The notes under the pieces were generated by a model that was not told the DNA's origin, did not search any database, and saw only the letters and a list, made by a program, of their open reading frames with translations. From an uncultured Pelagibacteraceae bacterium (GTDB lineage: Bacteria > Pseudomonadota > Alphaproteobacteria > Pelagibacterales > Pelagibacteraceae), in assembly GCA_902626575.1 (NCBI GenBank), contig CACOFY010000002.1, positions 1 to 58,206 on the forward strand: a DNA stretch of 58,206 nt, in the 5' to 3' direction. This document shows, piece by piece, positions 42,405-51,181 of the stretch (position 1 is the stretch's first letter; every line of letters starts with the position of its first letter). A program made the position numbers and the translations under genes.

Positions 42405-43408
42405 TAAGTGTTTGCCTGATTAGCCTTTTCGTTATTTTGCACAATTGTCATTATGTGTTTAGATTTTTGGAAATCAGAGTCTCTTGCCATCATATTATCA
42501 CTCAAATACTTCTTCCATTCCTTAGAACCTGGTTGACCAAAATAAAGTCCTACAGTATGTCTCATGACCTGGTTTACTTTTGTTCCAACTTTAATCTCTT
42601 CCTCCAGATATTTTAGAATTTGTTTTACAATTTCCTCGCGTGATAAAATATTTGAGTTTTTAAAAATAACATTTTCAATATCTTTAAGGAAATAAGGATT
42701 TTGATAAATTGCTCTACCAATCATTACACCGTCACAAAAATTTAAATGTTTTTGTATTTGGTCGGTATCAGTAATTCCACCATTAATAATAATTTCAAGA
42801 TCAGGATTTGATTTTTTAATATCATAAACCATCTGATAATTTAGTTTTGGAATATTTAAATTTTGTTTTGGAGTTAAGCCTTTTAGTATTGCTTTTCTGG
42901 CATGAAGAATAATTGTTTTACAACCTGAGCTTTTAATTTTATTAATAAACATATTTAGATAGTCAAATTCTTCAGTATCATCAAAGCCTATTCTAGTTTT
43001 AGCAGTCACTGGAATATTGCAAGATTTTTTCATTTCCGCTAAACACTCGGATACAAGATCTGGTTCTTTCATTAAACAAGCTCCGAAGGAATTTTTTTGA
43101 ACCTTTTTACTTGGACAGCCTAAATTAATATTCACTTCGTCATAACCATAATCCTCAGCTATCTTTGCTACCTCTGCTAATTCCTTTTTGTCAGAACCTC
43201 CAACTTGTAAAGCTAATGGTTTTTCTAAATTATTGAATTTTAAAAGTTTATGTTTATCTCCCCGTAAAACAGCTTTGGTTACAACCATCTCTGTATACAG
43301 CATCACATTTTTACTAATTAATCTTAAAAAGTAACGATCATGACGGTCGGTGCAGTCCATCATAGGTGCTACCGAAACTTTTCTATTTATATTTTTTTTA
43401 GTATCCAA
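42404..43408 (-). CDS. dusA: tRNA-dihydrouridine synthase A
   Basis: FMN-dependent enzyme of 334 residues. Features: VSVAPMMDCTDRHDRYFLR at the start (DusA signature), VNINLGCPSKKVQKNSFGACLM with the catalytic Cys near residue 100, and VMIGRAIYQNPY near residue 232. It overlaps the TRAP permease end by 11 bases and the TauE gene by 1, so a tRNA-modifying gene is lodged inside a transport/catabolic operon. Confidence 0.92.
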   Translation of the reverse strand: MDTKKNINRKVSVAPMMDCTDRHDRYFLRLISKNVMLYTEMVVTKAVLRGDKHKLLKFNNLEKPLALQVGGSDKKELAEVAKIAEDYGYDEVNINLGCPSKKVQKNSFGACLMKEPDLVSECLAEMKKSCNIPVTAKTRIGFDDTEEFDYLNMFINKIKSSGCKTIILHARKAILKGLTPKQNLNIPKLNYQMVYDIKKSNPDLEIIINGGITDTDQIQKHLNFCDGVMIGRAIYQNPYFLKDIENVIFKNSNILSREEIVKQILKYLEEEIKVGTKVNQVMRHTVGLYFGQPGSKEWKKYLSDNMMARDSDFQKSKHIMTIVQNNEKANQANT

Positions 43409-44729
43409 GTGCTTTACCCATGATTTTATCAGGTAACCAAGTAACGATCTCAGGAAATATACATAAAATTACTATAGCTAAAGCCATTATTATCATAAAT
43501 GGTATAGATCCTTTTAAAATTTCTGACAAACTAACGTCTGGAGTAATTCCTTTTATAATATAAAGATTTAAACCTACGGGTGGTGTTATTAATCCAATTT
43601 CCATATTTATAGTAAATACTATTGCAAACCAATAAGGATCAAAACCTAATGTTGTAATAACAGGCAGTAATATTGCTGAAGTCATAACAATAACTGCAAC
43701 TGGTGGTAAAAAGAAACCTGCTATCAAAAGAAATATATTTATTAGAATGAATACTACCCATTTGTTAGAGCTTAAATCAACCATGCTCTGCGCTAAAGAT
43801 TGAGTTACATAAAGTTGTGAAAGAGTAAATGCAAAAAGATAAGAGGCAGCAATAATGAACATTATCATTACGCTTTCCTTCATTGAAACTTTAACTATGT
43901 TCCAAATCTTTTTTGGCTGATAAATTTTATAAACAACAGCAATTAATACAAAAACTAAAAATGCTCCTACACCAGATGCCTCCGATGGTGTTGCTACTCC
44001 TCCATAAAGAACATACAAAACGCCCGCAATTATCGCTAGGAAAGGAAGAATTCTTGGTAATACTTCAAGTTTTTCTTTTAAAGTTGGTTTTACTCTATTT
44101 CTTAATGCTTTTGCTGCATCTTTATCAATAAAATAACTATGAATTAACGCCCATATAGCAAACATGCCTGCCAACATGAAGCCTGGTATAAGACCACATA
44201 AAAATAATCTTCCAATTGATGTGCCTGTTGCAATTCCGTAAACAATTAAAACAATACTTGGAGGAATTAAAACTCCTAAAGTTCCACCTGCTGCTATTGT
44301 TCCCGTTGCGATTTGATCTGAATATCCTCTTTTTCTCATTTCTGGTATTCCCATTGTTCCAATCGCTGCACAAGTTGCGGGGCTTGATCCACTTAATGCT
44401 GCAAAAATTGAACAAGCTCCAATATTAGAAATTACTAGTCCTCCTGGTACTCTCCAGAGCCACCTATCTAATCCTGTATATAAATCTTTTCCAGCTGGAG
44501 AATTTGCTACAGCCATTCCCATTAAAATAAACATTGGTATAGAAAGCAAAACAAATGAGTTAAGTCCTGCAAAAAATGTTTCGGCAAAAACATCAAGCAT
44601 TTGAAAACCTTCGAATGATACTAACAATGCAATTGAAACAAAACTCAAACCAAAAGCAATTGGAATCCCAGAAAAAAGTACCAATAAAGTAAATACTGCA
44701 ACAATTAAAGCTATTATCAATGGATCCAT
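43398..44729 (-). CDS. dctM: TRAP transporter large permease (DctM)
   Basis: The 443-residue protein has about twelve to thirteen membrane segments. Typical DctM stretches are FSGIPIAFGLSFV at the start, SIPMFILMGMAVANSPAG, GGTLGVLIPPSIVLIVYG near residue 160 and GLITPPVGLNLYIIKGI near residue 375. It couples sodium entry to solute uptake with DctQ and DctP. It abuts dctQ with no gap. Confidence 0.94.
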   Translation of the reverse strand: MDPLIIALIVAVFTLLVLFSGIPIAFGLSFVSIALLVSFEGFQMLDVFAETFFAGLNSFVLLSIPMFILMGMAVANSPAGKDLYTGLDRWLWRVPGGLVISNIGACSIFAALSGSSPATCAAIGTMGIPEMRKRGYSDQIATGTIAAGGTLGVLIPPSIVLIVYGIATGTSIGRLFLCGLIPGFMLAGMFAIWALIHSYFIDKDAAKALRNRVKPTLKEKLEVLPRILPFLAIIAGVLYVLYGGVATPSEASGVGAFLVFVLIAVVYKIYQPKKIWNIVKVSMKESVMIMFIIAASYLFAFTLSQLYVTQSLAQSMVDLSSNKWVVFILINIFLLIAGFFLPPVAVIVMTSAILLPVITTLGFDPYWFAIVFTINMEIGLITPPVGLNLYIIKGITPDVSLSEILKGSIPFMIIMALAIVILCIFPEIVTWLPDKIMGKALGY

Positions 44730-45224
44730 TTAATTATAATCCTCATCATCAATTAATTTAATAATTTCCGCTATGTACTGTAATATCATCAATAAAGCAC
44801 CTAGCATCATTGATGAGTATGGTATCCATAATGGTGGATCCCAAACTGTTCCGGTTGAGTAATTTTTGGTAAATGCCTCCTCTACCATTAAAAATCCAAA
44901 ATAAAATAAAATTAAGAAAAATAACAAACTTATAGAAGATGTAAAAATTTTTAATCTAATAATATTTTTCTTTGATAAAAAATCGTAAATCCATTCCATG
45001 CTAACATGAGCTTTCTCACTAAGCACATAAACACTTCCTATAAAAGTTGACGCAACTAATAACATAGTGACAAGTTCTGTTTGCCATGTGATTGCTCTTT
45101 GAAAAAAATATCTTTCAAAAACAAGCTCAACTATTACCAATATTGATAAGAGTAATGCTAATACAGCAAAAGCACCACATGCTTTAGCTATCAAGTCACA
45201 AAACTGAAGATATTTTTTTTTCAT
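44730..45224 (-). CDS. dctQ: TRAP transporter small permease (DctQ)
   Basis: The 164-residue protein has four membrane helices. The conserved FFQRAITWQTELVTMLLVASTFIG region near residue 36-58 (shown in part) and the KAHVSMEWIYDFL pattern define DctQ. Its ATG is directly after the T-run of a hairpin that separates it from dctP. Confidence 0.9.
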   Translation of the reverse strand: MKKKYLQFCDLIAKACGAFAVLALLLSILVIVELVFERYFFQRAITWQTELVTMLLVASTFIGSVYVLSEKAHVSMEWIYDFLSKKNIIRLKIFTSSISLLFFLILFYFGFLMVEEAFTKNYSTGTVWDPPLWIPYSSMMLGALLMILQYIAEIIKLIDDEDYN

Positions 45225-45227
45225 AAA

Positions 45228-45263
45228 AAAAACCCCTATCTAAATGGTTAAATAGGGGTTTTT
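45228..45263 (-). terminator. Intercistronic hairpin between dctP and dctQM
   Basis: On the minus strand AAAAACCCCTAT and ATAGGGGTTTTT make a perfect 12-base stem (45263-45252 with 45239-45228) around a 12-base loop, followed by further T residues right up to the dctQ ATG. It has the form of a rho-independent terminator. Partial read-through would give more DctP than permease. The AGGGG of the 3' arm is also the only SD-like sequence for dctQ, so it may hide the ribosome site. Confidence 0.8.
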
Positions 45264-45273
45264 ATATATTATT

Positions 45274-46284
45274 TTATTTAACTGATAAAGCCATTTCCAT
45301 TAGCTTGTCGCCACCTGGAACTTTGTCAGCAAATGCTTTGTGTGAAGATTGCTTAGCAATCTCTACCCATGCAGCATGGTCTTTTGCATCCATATATACT
45401 AACTTAACACCTGCAGCTTTATAAGCCTCTTCAAACTTTTTATCTAAGTTTTCTACCTGTGCTGTCATATATTTTTCAGCTTTTTTTCCAGCTTTCATCA
45501 AAGCCTTTTGTTGCTTTGAGTTTAAAGCATCAAAAGATTTTTTTGACATAAGGATTGGTTCATACATAAACCATAAACCAAATTTTCCTGGAGGAGTTGC
45601 ACATGAAACCTGCTCGTAAATTTTATAACTTACAAAACTTCCTGAACTTGTGTTAGCTCCAGTTAATACACCTGTTTGAAGGCCAGTATAAATTTCAGAT
45701 GAAGGCATACTTTGAATACCTGCTCCTGCTGCTTCTAACATTTGGTTAAATGCTTTACCTGCAGCTCTCATCACTTGTCCTTTGGCATCACTAGGATTTT
45801 TTATACATTTAGTTTTTGAAGCAAAACCACCACCTAACCAAGCATCAGATAAAACAACTACACCAGCATCATTTATGATTTTTTTAATTTCAGTCATCAT
45901 TGGACCTTTATTAAATCTTAATGCATGTTTATGGTTTTTAACTGTTCCTGGCATTAAAGTAGCATCAAATTCTGGATGGAATTTCGATGCGTAAGCTAAT
46001 GGGAATGCAGAAATATCCAATTGACCAGTAGTCATTGGCTTCCATTGTTCTTTTGGTTTGTATAATGATTTAGCTGGATAAATTCTTATATCTATTCCAA
46101 CGTTTGCTTTTTTGACTTCGTCTGCAATGATTTGAACCATTTCATGACGAGGGTCATATGATCCATCAGCTCTTGGAGTACCTGGCCATTGGTGACTAGC
46201 TTTTAAAGTTACAGCAAAAGCAGAACCAATAGTAGTTAAAACAAAAACTAATGAAGTTAAAAATAATGATATTTTTTTAAACAT
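45274..46284 (-). CDS. dctP: TRAP transporter solute-binding protein (DctP)
   Basis: A signal peptide (cleavage after SAFA, residue 24) leads a 312-residue periplasmic binding protein. The pattern IRIYPAKSLY, GQLDISAFPLAY and VMRAAGKAFNQMLEAAGA (with Arg that grips a carboxylate, near residue 170) is typical of TRAP DctP proteins, so an organic acid ligand is likely. It has a good SD (AGGAG at 46291-46295). The substrate may relate to the malonyl-CoA decarboxylase and CaiB genes nearby. Confidence 0.92.
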   Translation of the reverse strand: MFKKISLFLTSLVFVLTTIGSAFAVTLKASHQWPGTPRADGSYDPRHEMVQIIADEVKKANVGIDIRIYPAKSLYKPKEQWKPMTTGQLDISAFPLAYASKFHPEFDATLMPGTVKNHKHALRFNKGPMMTEIKKIINDAGVVVLSDAWLGGGFASKTKCIKNPSDAKGQVMRAAGKAFNQMLEAAGAGIQSMPSSEIYTGLQTGVLTGANTSSGSFVSYKIYEQVSCATPPGKFGLWFMYEPILMSKKSFDALNSKQQKALMKAGKKAEKYMTAQVENLDKKFEEAYKAAGVKLVYMDAKDHAAWVEIAKQSSHKAFADKVPGGDKLMEMALSVK

Positions 46285-46316
46285 TATTATCTCCTCTATT
46301 ATTATTTAATTAATGC

Positions 46317-46345
46317 ATTAAAATGAAGATATTGATAAGAGTCAA
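46317..46345 (-). promoter_or_regulatory. Sigma-70-type promoter for the TRAP operon
   Basis: On the minus strand TTGACT (46345-46340), a 17-base spacer and TTTAAT (46322-46317) match consensus at 10 of 12 positions. Transcription would begin near 46310, giving a leader of about 25 bases with a clear SD before dctP. Confidence 0.6.
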
Positions 46346-46369
46346 GGCTACAAAGTAAGCACATATATT

Positions 46370-47515
46370 ATGGATGGACCTTTAAAAAACCTTTTAGTTA
46401 TAGATTTAACAAGAGTATTGGTTGGACCTTATTGCACAATGATATTGTCAGACTTAGGGGCAAGAGTTATTAAAATTGAGGCTCCTGAGATTGGAGATGA
46501 CTCAAGAAAATTTGGACCATTTGTTAAAGATTATTCTGCATACTTCATGTCGTTAAATAGAGGTAAAGAAAGTATAGCGTTAAATTTAAAAAATGTGGAT
46601 GATAAAAAAATTTTTGAAAAAATTTTAGCAAAAGCAGATATCCTTGTTGAAAATTTTAAACCAGGTACTCTAGAAAAATGGGGGTATGGTTGGAAAAATG
46701 TGAGCAAAAAATATCCAAAATTAATTTATGCATCAGCGTCTGGATTTGGTCAGACTGGTCCGTTAAAGGAATTGCCTGCTTATGATATGGTTGTTCAAGG
46801 AATGGGTGGTTTAATGAGTGTTACAGGTCAACCAAACTCCGAACCCACAAGAGTTGGAACTTCTATAGGAGATATAACAGCTGGCTTATTTACAGCTATC
46901 GGAATTAATGCGGCTCTTTATGATAGACAAAAAACTGGTAAAGGAATGTTTATTGATGTTTCAATGTTAGATTGTCAAATTGCAATTTTAGAAAATGCTA
47001 TTGCAAGATATTTATCAAACAATGAAATTCCAAAACCATTAGGATCTAGGCACCCTTCTATTGCTCCATTTGAAGCTTTTAAAACTAAAGATAGTTACAT
47101 AATTATAGCTGCTGGAAATGATAAATTGTTCGAAAAATTATGTAATGTTTTAAATATTTCAGAAATATCAAAAGATGAAAAATTTAATTCAAATTCATCG
47201 CGATCAAAAAATATTGATCAACTTAAGAAAATACTTGAAGAAAAACTTATAAATAAAAAAACATCCGAATGGGTTAAAGAAATGGAGAAAGATAAAATTC
47301 CTTGTGGACCTATTTATAATATTAAAGAAGCGGTTGAAAACCCTCAAATTGAGTCAAGAAATATGATTGTTAAAGCATTTCACAAAGTTGTTGGCGACTT
47401 TAGATTGGCAGGAAATCCAATTAAAATGTCAACTTATAAGGATAAGACAACTAGAGGTGACATTCCCGATTTAGACGAGCATAGAGAAAAAATTATTAAA
47501 GAGTTTGTTAAATAA
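46370..47515 (+). CDS. CaiB/BaiF-family CoA-transferase (class III)
   Basis: The 381-residue enzyme has class III CoA-transferase hallmarks: VIDLTRVLVGPYCTMILSDLGA at the start (in part), VIKIEAPEIGDDSR near residue 37, FMSLNRGKESIAL, and the catalytic Asp in AYDMVVQGMGG near residue 140. It moves CoA between carboxylic acids. It is divergent from the TRAP dctP gene across an 85-base promoter region, so it may activate what the transporter brings in. Exact acids cannot be told. Confidence 0.9.
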   Translation: MDGPLKNLLVIDLTRVLVGPYCTMILSDLGARVIKIEAPEIGDDSRKFGPFVKDYSAYFMSLNRGKESIALNLKNVDDKKIFEKILAKADILVENFKPGTLEKWGYGWKNVSKKYPKLIYASASGFGQTGPLKELPAYDMVVQGMGGLMSVTGQPNSEPTRVGTSIGDITAGLFTAIGINAALYDRQKTGKGMFIDVSMLDCQIAILENAIARYLSNNEIPKPLGSRHPSIAPFEAFKTKDSYIIIAAGNDKLFEKLCNVLNISEISKDEKFNSNSSRSKNIDQLKKILEEKLINKKTSEWVKEMEKDKIPCGPIYNIKEAVENPQIESRNMIVKAFHKVVGDFRLAGNPIKMSTYKDKTTRGDIPDLDEHREKIIKEFVK

Positions 47516-47516
47516 T

Positions 47517-48050
47517 TTAAGAATTATTCTCTGTATCTTGAGAACTTTGGTCTTGAGTTTGTTCCTCAGCTTCAGAAACTTGATCTAAAGAGACATCATC
47601 ATTTTCAGTATTATCAGGTTGAGCTGCATCAACATTCACTTCAGTCTGAGCTCCACCTGATATCTCTGCTAAATCATCTTTTGATACTTGAATTTTTTCT
47701 GGAATTTTTCTAGCTCTTTTAGATGGTAATATTGGAGCGCCACTTTTTGAGATTTCACCTTTATATAGATTTTCAAAATCATCCCCTACTTCTTCATCCT
47801 CTAAAGAAGTATCATCTACCTGCTCTACATGTTTTCTGAGTTTGTATACAGCGCTATCTTTTAAGTCTGAAACTTTTACATTTTCTTTAGCAATTTCCCT
47901 TAATGAAATTACAGTGTTTTTATCATTATCAATACTTACTGTTGGTTCTACACCTGAATTAAGTTGGGTCGTTCTCTCTTTTGCAACTAATACTAATTCG
48001 TAAGGACTTTCTACTTTGTCTATGCAATCTTCTACTGTTACTCTAGCCAT
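47517..48050 (-). CDS. rpoZ: RNA polymerase omega subunit with extended acidic tail
   Basis: The N-terminal about 60 residues are classic omega: [28 protein letters not shown] and [10 protein letters not shown]. After that comes a further stretch of about 110 residues rich in Asp, Glu, Gln and Ser with no fold I recognise; E. coli omega has 91 residues in total. It ends 1 base from the convergent CaiB gene. It is the only copy seen here and not next to spoT as in many proteobacteria. Confidence 0.9.
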   Translation of the reverse strand: MARVTVEDCIDKVESPYELVLVAKERTTQLNSGVEPTVSIDNDKNTVISLREIAKENVKVSDLKDSAVYKLRKHVEQVDDTSLEDEEVGDDFENLYKGEISKSGAPILPSKRARKIPEKIQVSKDDLAEISGGAQTEVNVDAAQPDNTENDDVSLDQVSEAEEQTQDQSSQDTENNS

Positions 48051-48097
48051 GCGAGGTATTTATACTCAAGAATTCAATAAATCAAGATGTTTTATTA

Positions 48098-49303
48098 TTA
48101 TAATTTTACTGGATTTAGTTTGTTTTTAACTAAAAAGAGTAAAACCAAAGACAAAGAAATATAAATACCAGATATTACTGCTATTCCCTCAATTGAAAAT
48201 CCTCTATCAATTAAAAAACCAAACAAAGCAGTTCCAAAGGCAGTCGCAAAAACCATTAAAGCAGTTGTTAAGGCTTTAATTGAACCAATATACTTTACTC
48301 CATATATTTCAGCCCATGTAGAAGATCCTAAAACGTTTGCTAATCCATTTGTAATTCCAATTAGTCCAAGGAAAACAAAAGATGTCAACGGATGATTAAA
48401 AAATATAATTACAAAGATTGATAATAAAAGAGGTAAATTCATAAATATTAATATTTTTCTACTTGTAAATTTATCAATTAAAAAGCCAGCAATAAAAAGT
48501 GTGATAACAGACAGAACCGAGTAAACCATAAATGATTGTGCTATTACATATGGGCCCCAAGCTTTAGATGAAAGAATAAAAGATTGATAAACAAATGTTC
48601 CTGTTGCAATCCAAGGCATGGCAAGCATGTTTGCACATAAAATATAAAACCTATAATCTTTTAATACCTCTATTCTTTTCCAATTTTTAATTTCATTACT
48701 ATTTAAATTTGCTTCTTCAGGTTCTCTAGAGTCAAAATTAAGGTTTCTAATTAAAGAAAAAGATATTACTGGTAAAAATAAAATTATTATAATTGAAGTG
48801 TATATCCAAATATTCCTCCAATCATAAATTGTTAAAAGGTAAACAATTAAAACAGGTAAGATAAATTCAGCAGTTGAAAGTCCAAACCATCCTGTGCTTA
48901 AAGCTTTGCCTCTCGATTTTGTAAAATATCTAGAAATTGTAGTTGTAGCGGTATGAGACATCATTCCCTGACCGGAAAATCTCATTAAAAAAATTGCTAT
49001 AAACAAAATAATTATGGATGAAATTTTAGAAAAGAAAAAACATGAAAAAGATAGTGCGATAATTACAAGAAAAGCAAATTTTAAAATATTTATATCGTCA
49101 ATTTTTTTTCCAACCCAAATCAAAATAAAACTACTTAAAAGTGTTGCAGATGCATAAATTGAGCCAAATTGTCCATGAGTTATAGAAAGTGCATCACGTA
49201 TACTAGAATTAAATAACCCAAGAAAAAAACTCTGTCCAAAACTAGAAAAAAATGTAAAGATGAATCCAAATAGTATTACTTTTAAACTTAAACTTTTAAA
49301 CAT
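48098..49303 (-). CDS. Major facilitator superfamily transporter (401 aa)
   Basis: There are twelve hydrophobic segments with a central loop near residue 195-215. The loop between helices 2 and 3 has WVGKKIDDINILKF, an MFS motif-A-like sequence, and RFSGQGMMSHTATTTISRYF near residue 110 resembles oxalate/formate or monocarboxylate antiporters. Its substrate is not clear; a small organic acid is a fair guess. It is divergent from the next gene with 11 bases between starts. Confidence 0.8.
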   Translation of the reverse strand: MFKSLSLKVILFGFIFTFFSSFGQSFFLGLFNSSIRDALSITHGQFGSIYASATLLSSFILIWVGKKIDDINILKFAFLVIIALSFSCFFFSKISSIIILFIAIFLMRFSGQGMMSHTATTTISRYFTKSRGKALSTGWFGLSTAEFILPVLIVYLLTIYDWRNIWIYTSIIIILFLPVISFSLIRNLNFDSREPEEANLNSNEIKNWKRIEVLKDYRFYILCANMLAMPWIATGTFVYQSFILSSKAWGPYVIAQSFMVYSVLSVITLFIAGFLIDKFTSRKILIFMNLPLLLSIFVIIFFNHPLTSFVFLGLIGITNGLANVLGSSTWAEIYGVKYIGSIKALTTALMVFATAFGTALFGFLIDRGFSIEGIAVISGIYISLSLVLLFLVKNKLNPVKL

Positions 49304-49314
49304 ATAAATAAGAT

Positions 49315-50184
49315 ATGAGTTGTAATGTTGCTTTCATAGGTCTAGGTGTCATGGGCTATCCAATGGCAGGTTATATATCAAAAGGTGGACACAATGTAAC
49401 TGTTTTTAATAGAACTAAGTCAAAAGCAGAAAAATGGATTAAAGAGTACAAAGGTAAAATGGCAGAAACACCTGCTGACGCTGCAAAAGATGCCGAGTTT
49501 ATTTTTACTTGTGTTGGAAATGACAATGATTTACGTGAAGTAACGTTTGGTGATAATGGTGCTTTTAAATCAATTAAAAAAGGTGCAATCTATATAGACA
49601 ATACAACAGCTTCAGCAACAATTGCGAGAGAGATTTATGATCACGCAAAAAAAAATGGATTTGGCGCATTAGATGCTCCTGTATCTGGGGGGCAAGCTGG
49701 TGCTGAAAACGGTGCGCTAACTGTTATGATTGGTGGCGATCAAGCTGACTTTGATAAAGCAAAAGACAAAATTGATTGTTACAGTAAAAAAATGAAATTA
49801 CTTGGCAAAGCTGGAAGTGGACAACTTGCTAAAATGGTCAATCAAATTTGCATAGCAGGATTAGTTCAAGGTTTATCTGAAGGAATAAATTTTGGAATGA
49901 AAGCTGGATTGAATATGGAGGATGTTATTGAAGTTATTTCAAAAGGTGCTGCTCAATCTTGGCAAATGGAAAATAGATACAAAACAATGATTGATGATAA
50001 ATTTGATTTTGGTTTTGCTGTTGATTGGATGAGAAAAGATTTAAAAATAGCAATGGAAGAGGCAAAGAACAACGGTTCATTATTACCTGTAACAGAGCTT
50101 GTTGATAAATATTATGCTGAAGTTCAAGAAATGAACGGCAATCGTTGGGACACATCTAGCTTAATTAAAAGGTTTAGAAAGTAA
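49315..50184 (+). CDS. Beta-hydroxyacid dehydrogenase (3-hydroxyisobutyrate dehydrogenase family)
   Basis: The 289-residue NAD(P) enzyme has the Rossmann start FIGLGVMGYPMAG at residue 7, substrate motif APVSGGQAGAENGALTVMIG near residue 122 and catalytic Lys in AGSGQLAKMVNQI near residue 172. FNRTKSK after strand 2 (Asn-Arg-Thr) suggests NADPH preference. Possible roles: tartronate or succinic semialdehyde reductase, or 3-hydroxyisobutyrate oxidation. Confidence 0.9.
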   Translation: MSCNVAFIGLGVMGYPMAGYISKGGHNVTVFNRTKSKAEKWIKEYKGKMAETPADAAKDAEFIFTCVGNDNDLREVTFGDNGAFKSIKKGAIYIDNTTASATIAREIYDHAKKNGFGALDAPVSGGQAGAENGALTVMIGGDQADFDKAKDKIDCYSKKMKLLGKAGSGQLAKMVNQICIAGLVQGLSEGINFGMKAGLNMEDVIEVISKGAAQSWQMENRYKTMIDDKFDFGFAVDWMRKDLKIAMEEAKNNGSLLPVTELVDKYYAEVQEMNGNRWDTSSLIKRFRK

Positions 50185-50190
50185 AAAGGT

Positions 50191-50790
50191 ATGCAGCCAG
50201 CATACTATGATAATTTAGGAGAAATTCAGAATAAGTATTGGTCTATGCTAGAGGATGCTGTGACTAACAGAACTTCATCTTTTAGAATTCCCGTCTTTAT
50301 TTGCTCACATCAAGATGAAGTTGAAGGAAGAATAGTCGTTTTAAGAAAATCTGACAAAAAAAATAATTTATTACAGTTTCATACGGATCTTCGATCTCCA
50401 AAAATAGAAATGCTTAAAAAAAATAATAAAGCATCATTACTTTTTTATGATAAAGAAGAAAAAATACAATTAAGAGTAAAAGCAATCTGTGAAATAAATA
50501 ATCAAAACTCAATAGCCGAAGAATCTTGGAAAAAAACACAGCATATTAGTAGAAGGTGCTATCTTACTGACAGTGCACCAGGAACAGTCTCAAATAGCCC
50601 AACTTCTGGAATGATATCTCAATTAGAAAATTTTGATTATACAATGAAGCAAAGTGAAGATGGATATAAAAATTTTACCGTAATTAAATGTAAAATTAAA
50701 TCTGTTGAGTGGTTATATCTTGCGGCCAAAGGACATCGTAGGGCAAAATTTGATTTCGAAAATAATAAGGAAATGTGGTTAGTACCATAA
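50191..50790 (+). CDS. Pyridoxamine-phosphate-oxidase-like flavin-binding protein
   Basis: The split-barrel FMN-binding pattern resembles PNPOx: RIVVLRKSDKKNNLLQFHTDLRS with the RxVVLR and TD.RS elements near residues 47-70, and a C-terminal WLYLAAKGHRRAKF. It is too short and divergent to call a true PdxH. It follows the dehydrogenase gene by 6 bases and overlaps the next by one base. Confidence 0.75.
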   Translation: MQPAYYDNLGEIQNKYWSMLEDAVTNRTSSFRIPVFICSHQDEVEGRIVVLRKSDKKNNLLQFHTDLRSPKIEMLKKNNKASLLFYDKEEKIQLRVKAICEINNQNSIAEESWKKTQHISRRCYLTDSAPGTVSNSPTSGMISQLENFDYTMKQSEDGYKNFTVIKCKIKSVEWLYLAAKGHRRAKFDFENNKEMWLVP

Positions 50791-51179
50791 TGAAAAAATA
50801 TAAAGCAATGGTCTTGTCCTGCATTGATCCAAGATTTCAACCGAAAGTTTTTAATTACTTAAAGAAAAAAAATTTGACAGGAAAATATAGTTCCTTCACC
50901 ATAGCTGGAGGATCAATAGGTGTGACAGCAAAAAAATTTAAAAAATGGCATTCTACTTTTTGGGAAAATTTAGCGACTTCAATTAAATTACATAATATAA
51001 GTAATTTAATTGTTATTAATCATAACGATTGTGGTGCAGCTAAAATTGTTAATGGTAATAATAAATTTAGTACATCTATAGAAAATAAAATCCATAATCA
51101 ATCATTTAAAATTATTAAAAGAAAACTTAAAAAAAAACATCCTAGCATTAAAGTTAGCTTCAAAATAATGAAAATATAA
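50790..51179 (+). CDS. Compact beta-carbonic-anhydrase-like protein (129 aa)
   Basis: The four usual residues of a beta-class carbonic anhydrase zinc site are in place: Cys11 and Asp13 with Arg15 in SCIDPRF, and His78 and Cys81 in NHNDCGAA. At 129 residues it is much shorter than the 200-plus of standard enzymes and lacks the dimer-forming helices. The ATG at 50790 overlaps the stop of the upstream gene; a GTG at 50775 would add 5 residues. Activity is uncertain. Relatives with this short form are often unassigned. Confidence 0.72.
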   Translation: MKKYKAMVLSCIDPRFQPKVFNYLKKKNLTGKYSSFTIAGGSIGVTAKKFKKWHSTFWENLATSIKLHNISNLIVINHNDCGAAKIVNGNNKFSTSIENKIHNQSFKIIKRKLKKKHPSIKVSFKIMKI

Positions 51180-51181
51180 AC

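Noticed and set aside
44137..44415. Minus-strand 92-codon frame within dctM
   Set aside because: It is an out-of-frame reading of the permease gene with an abnormal Asn/Arg/Ser-rich composition.
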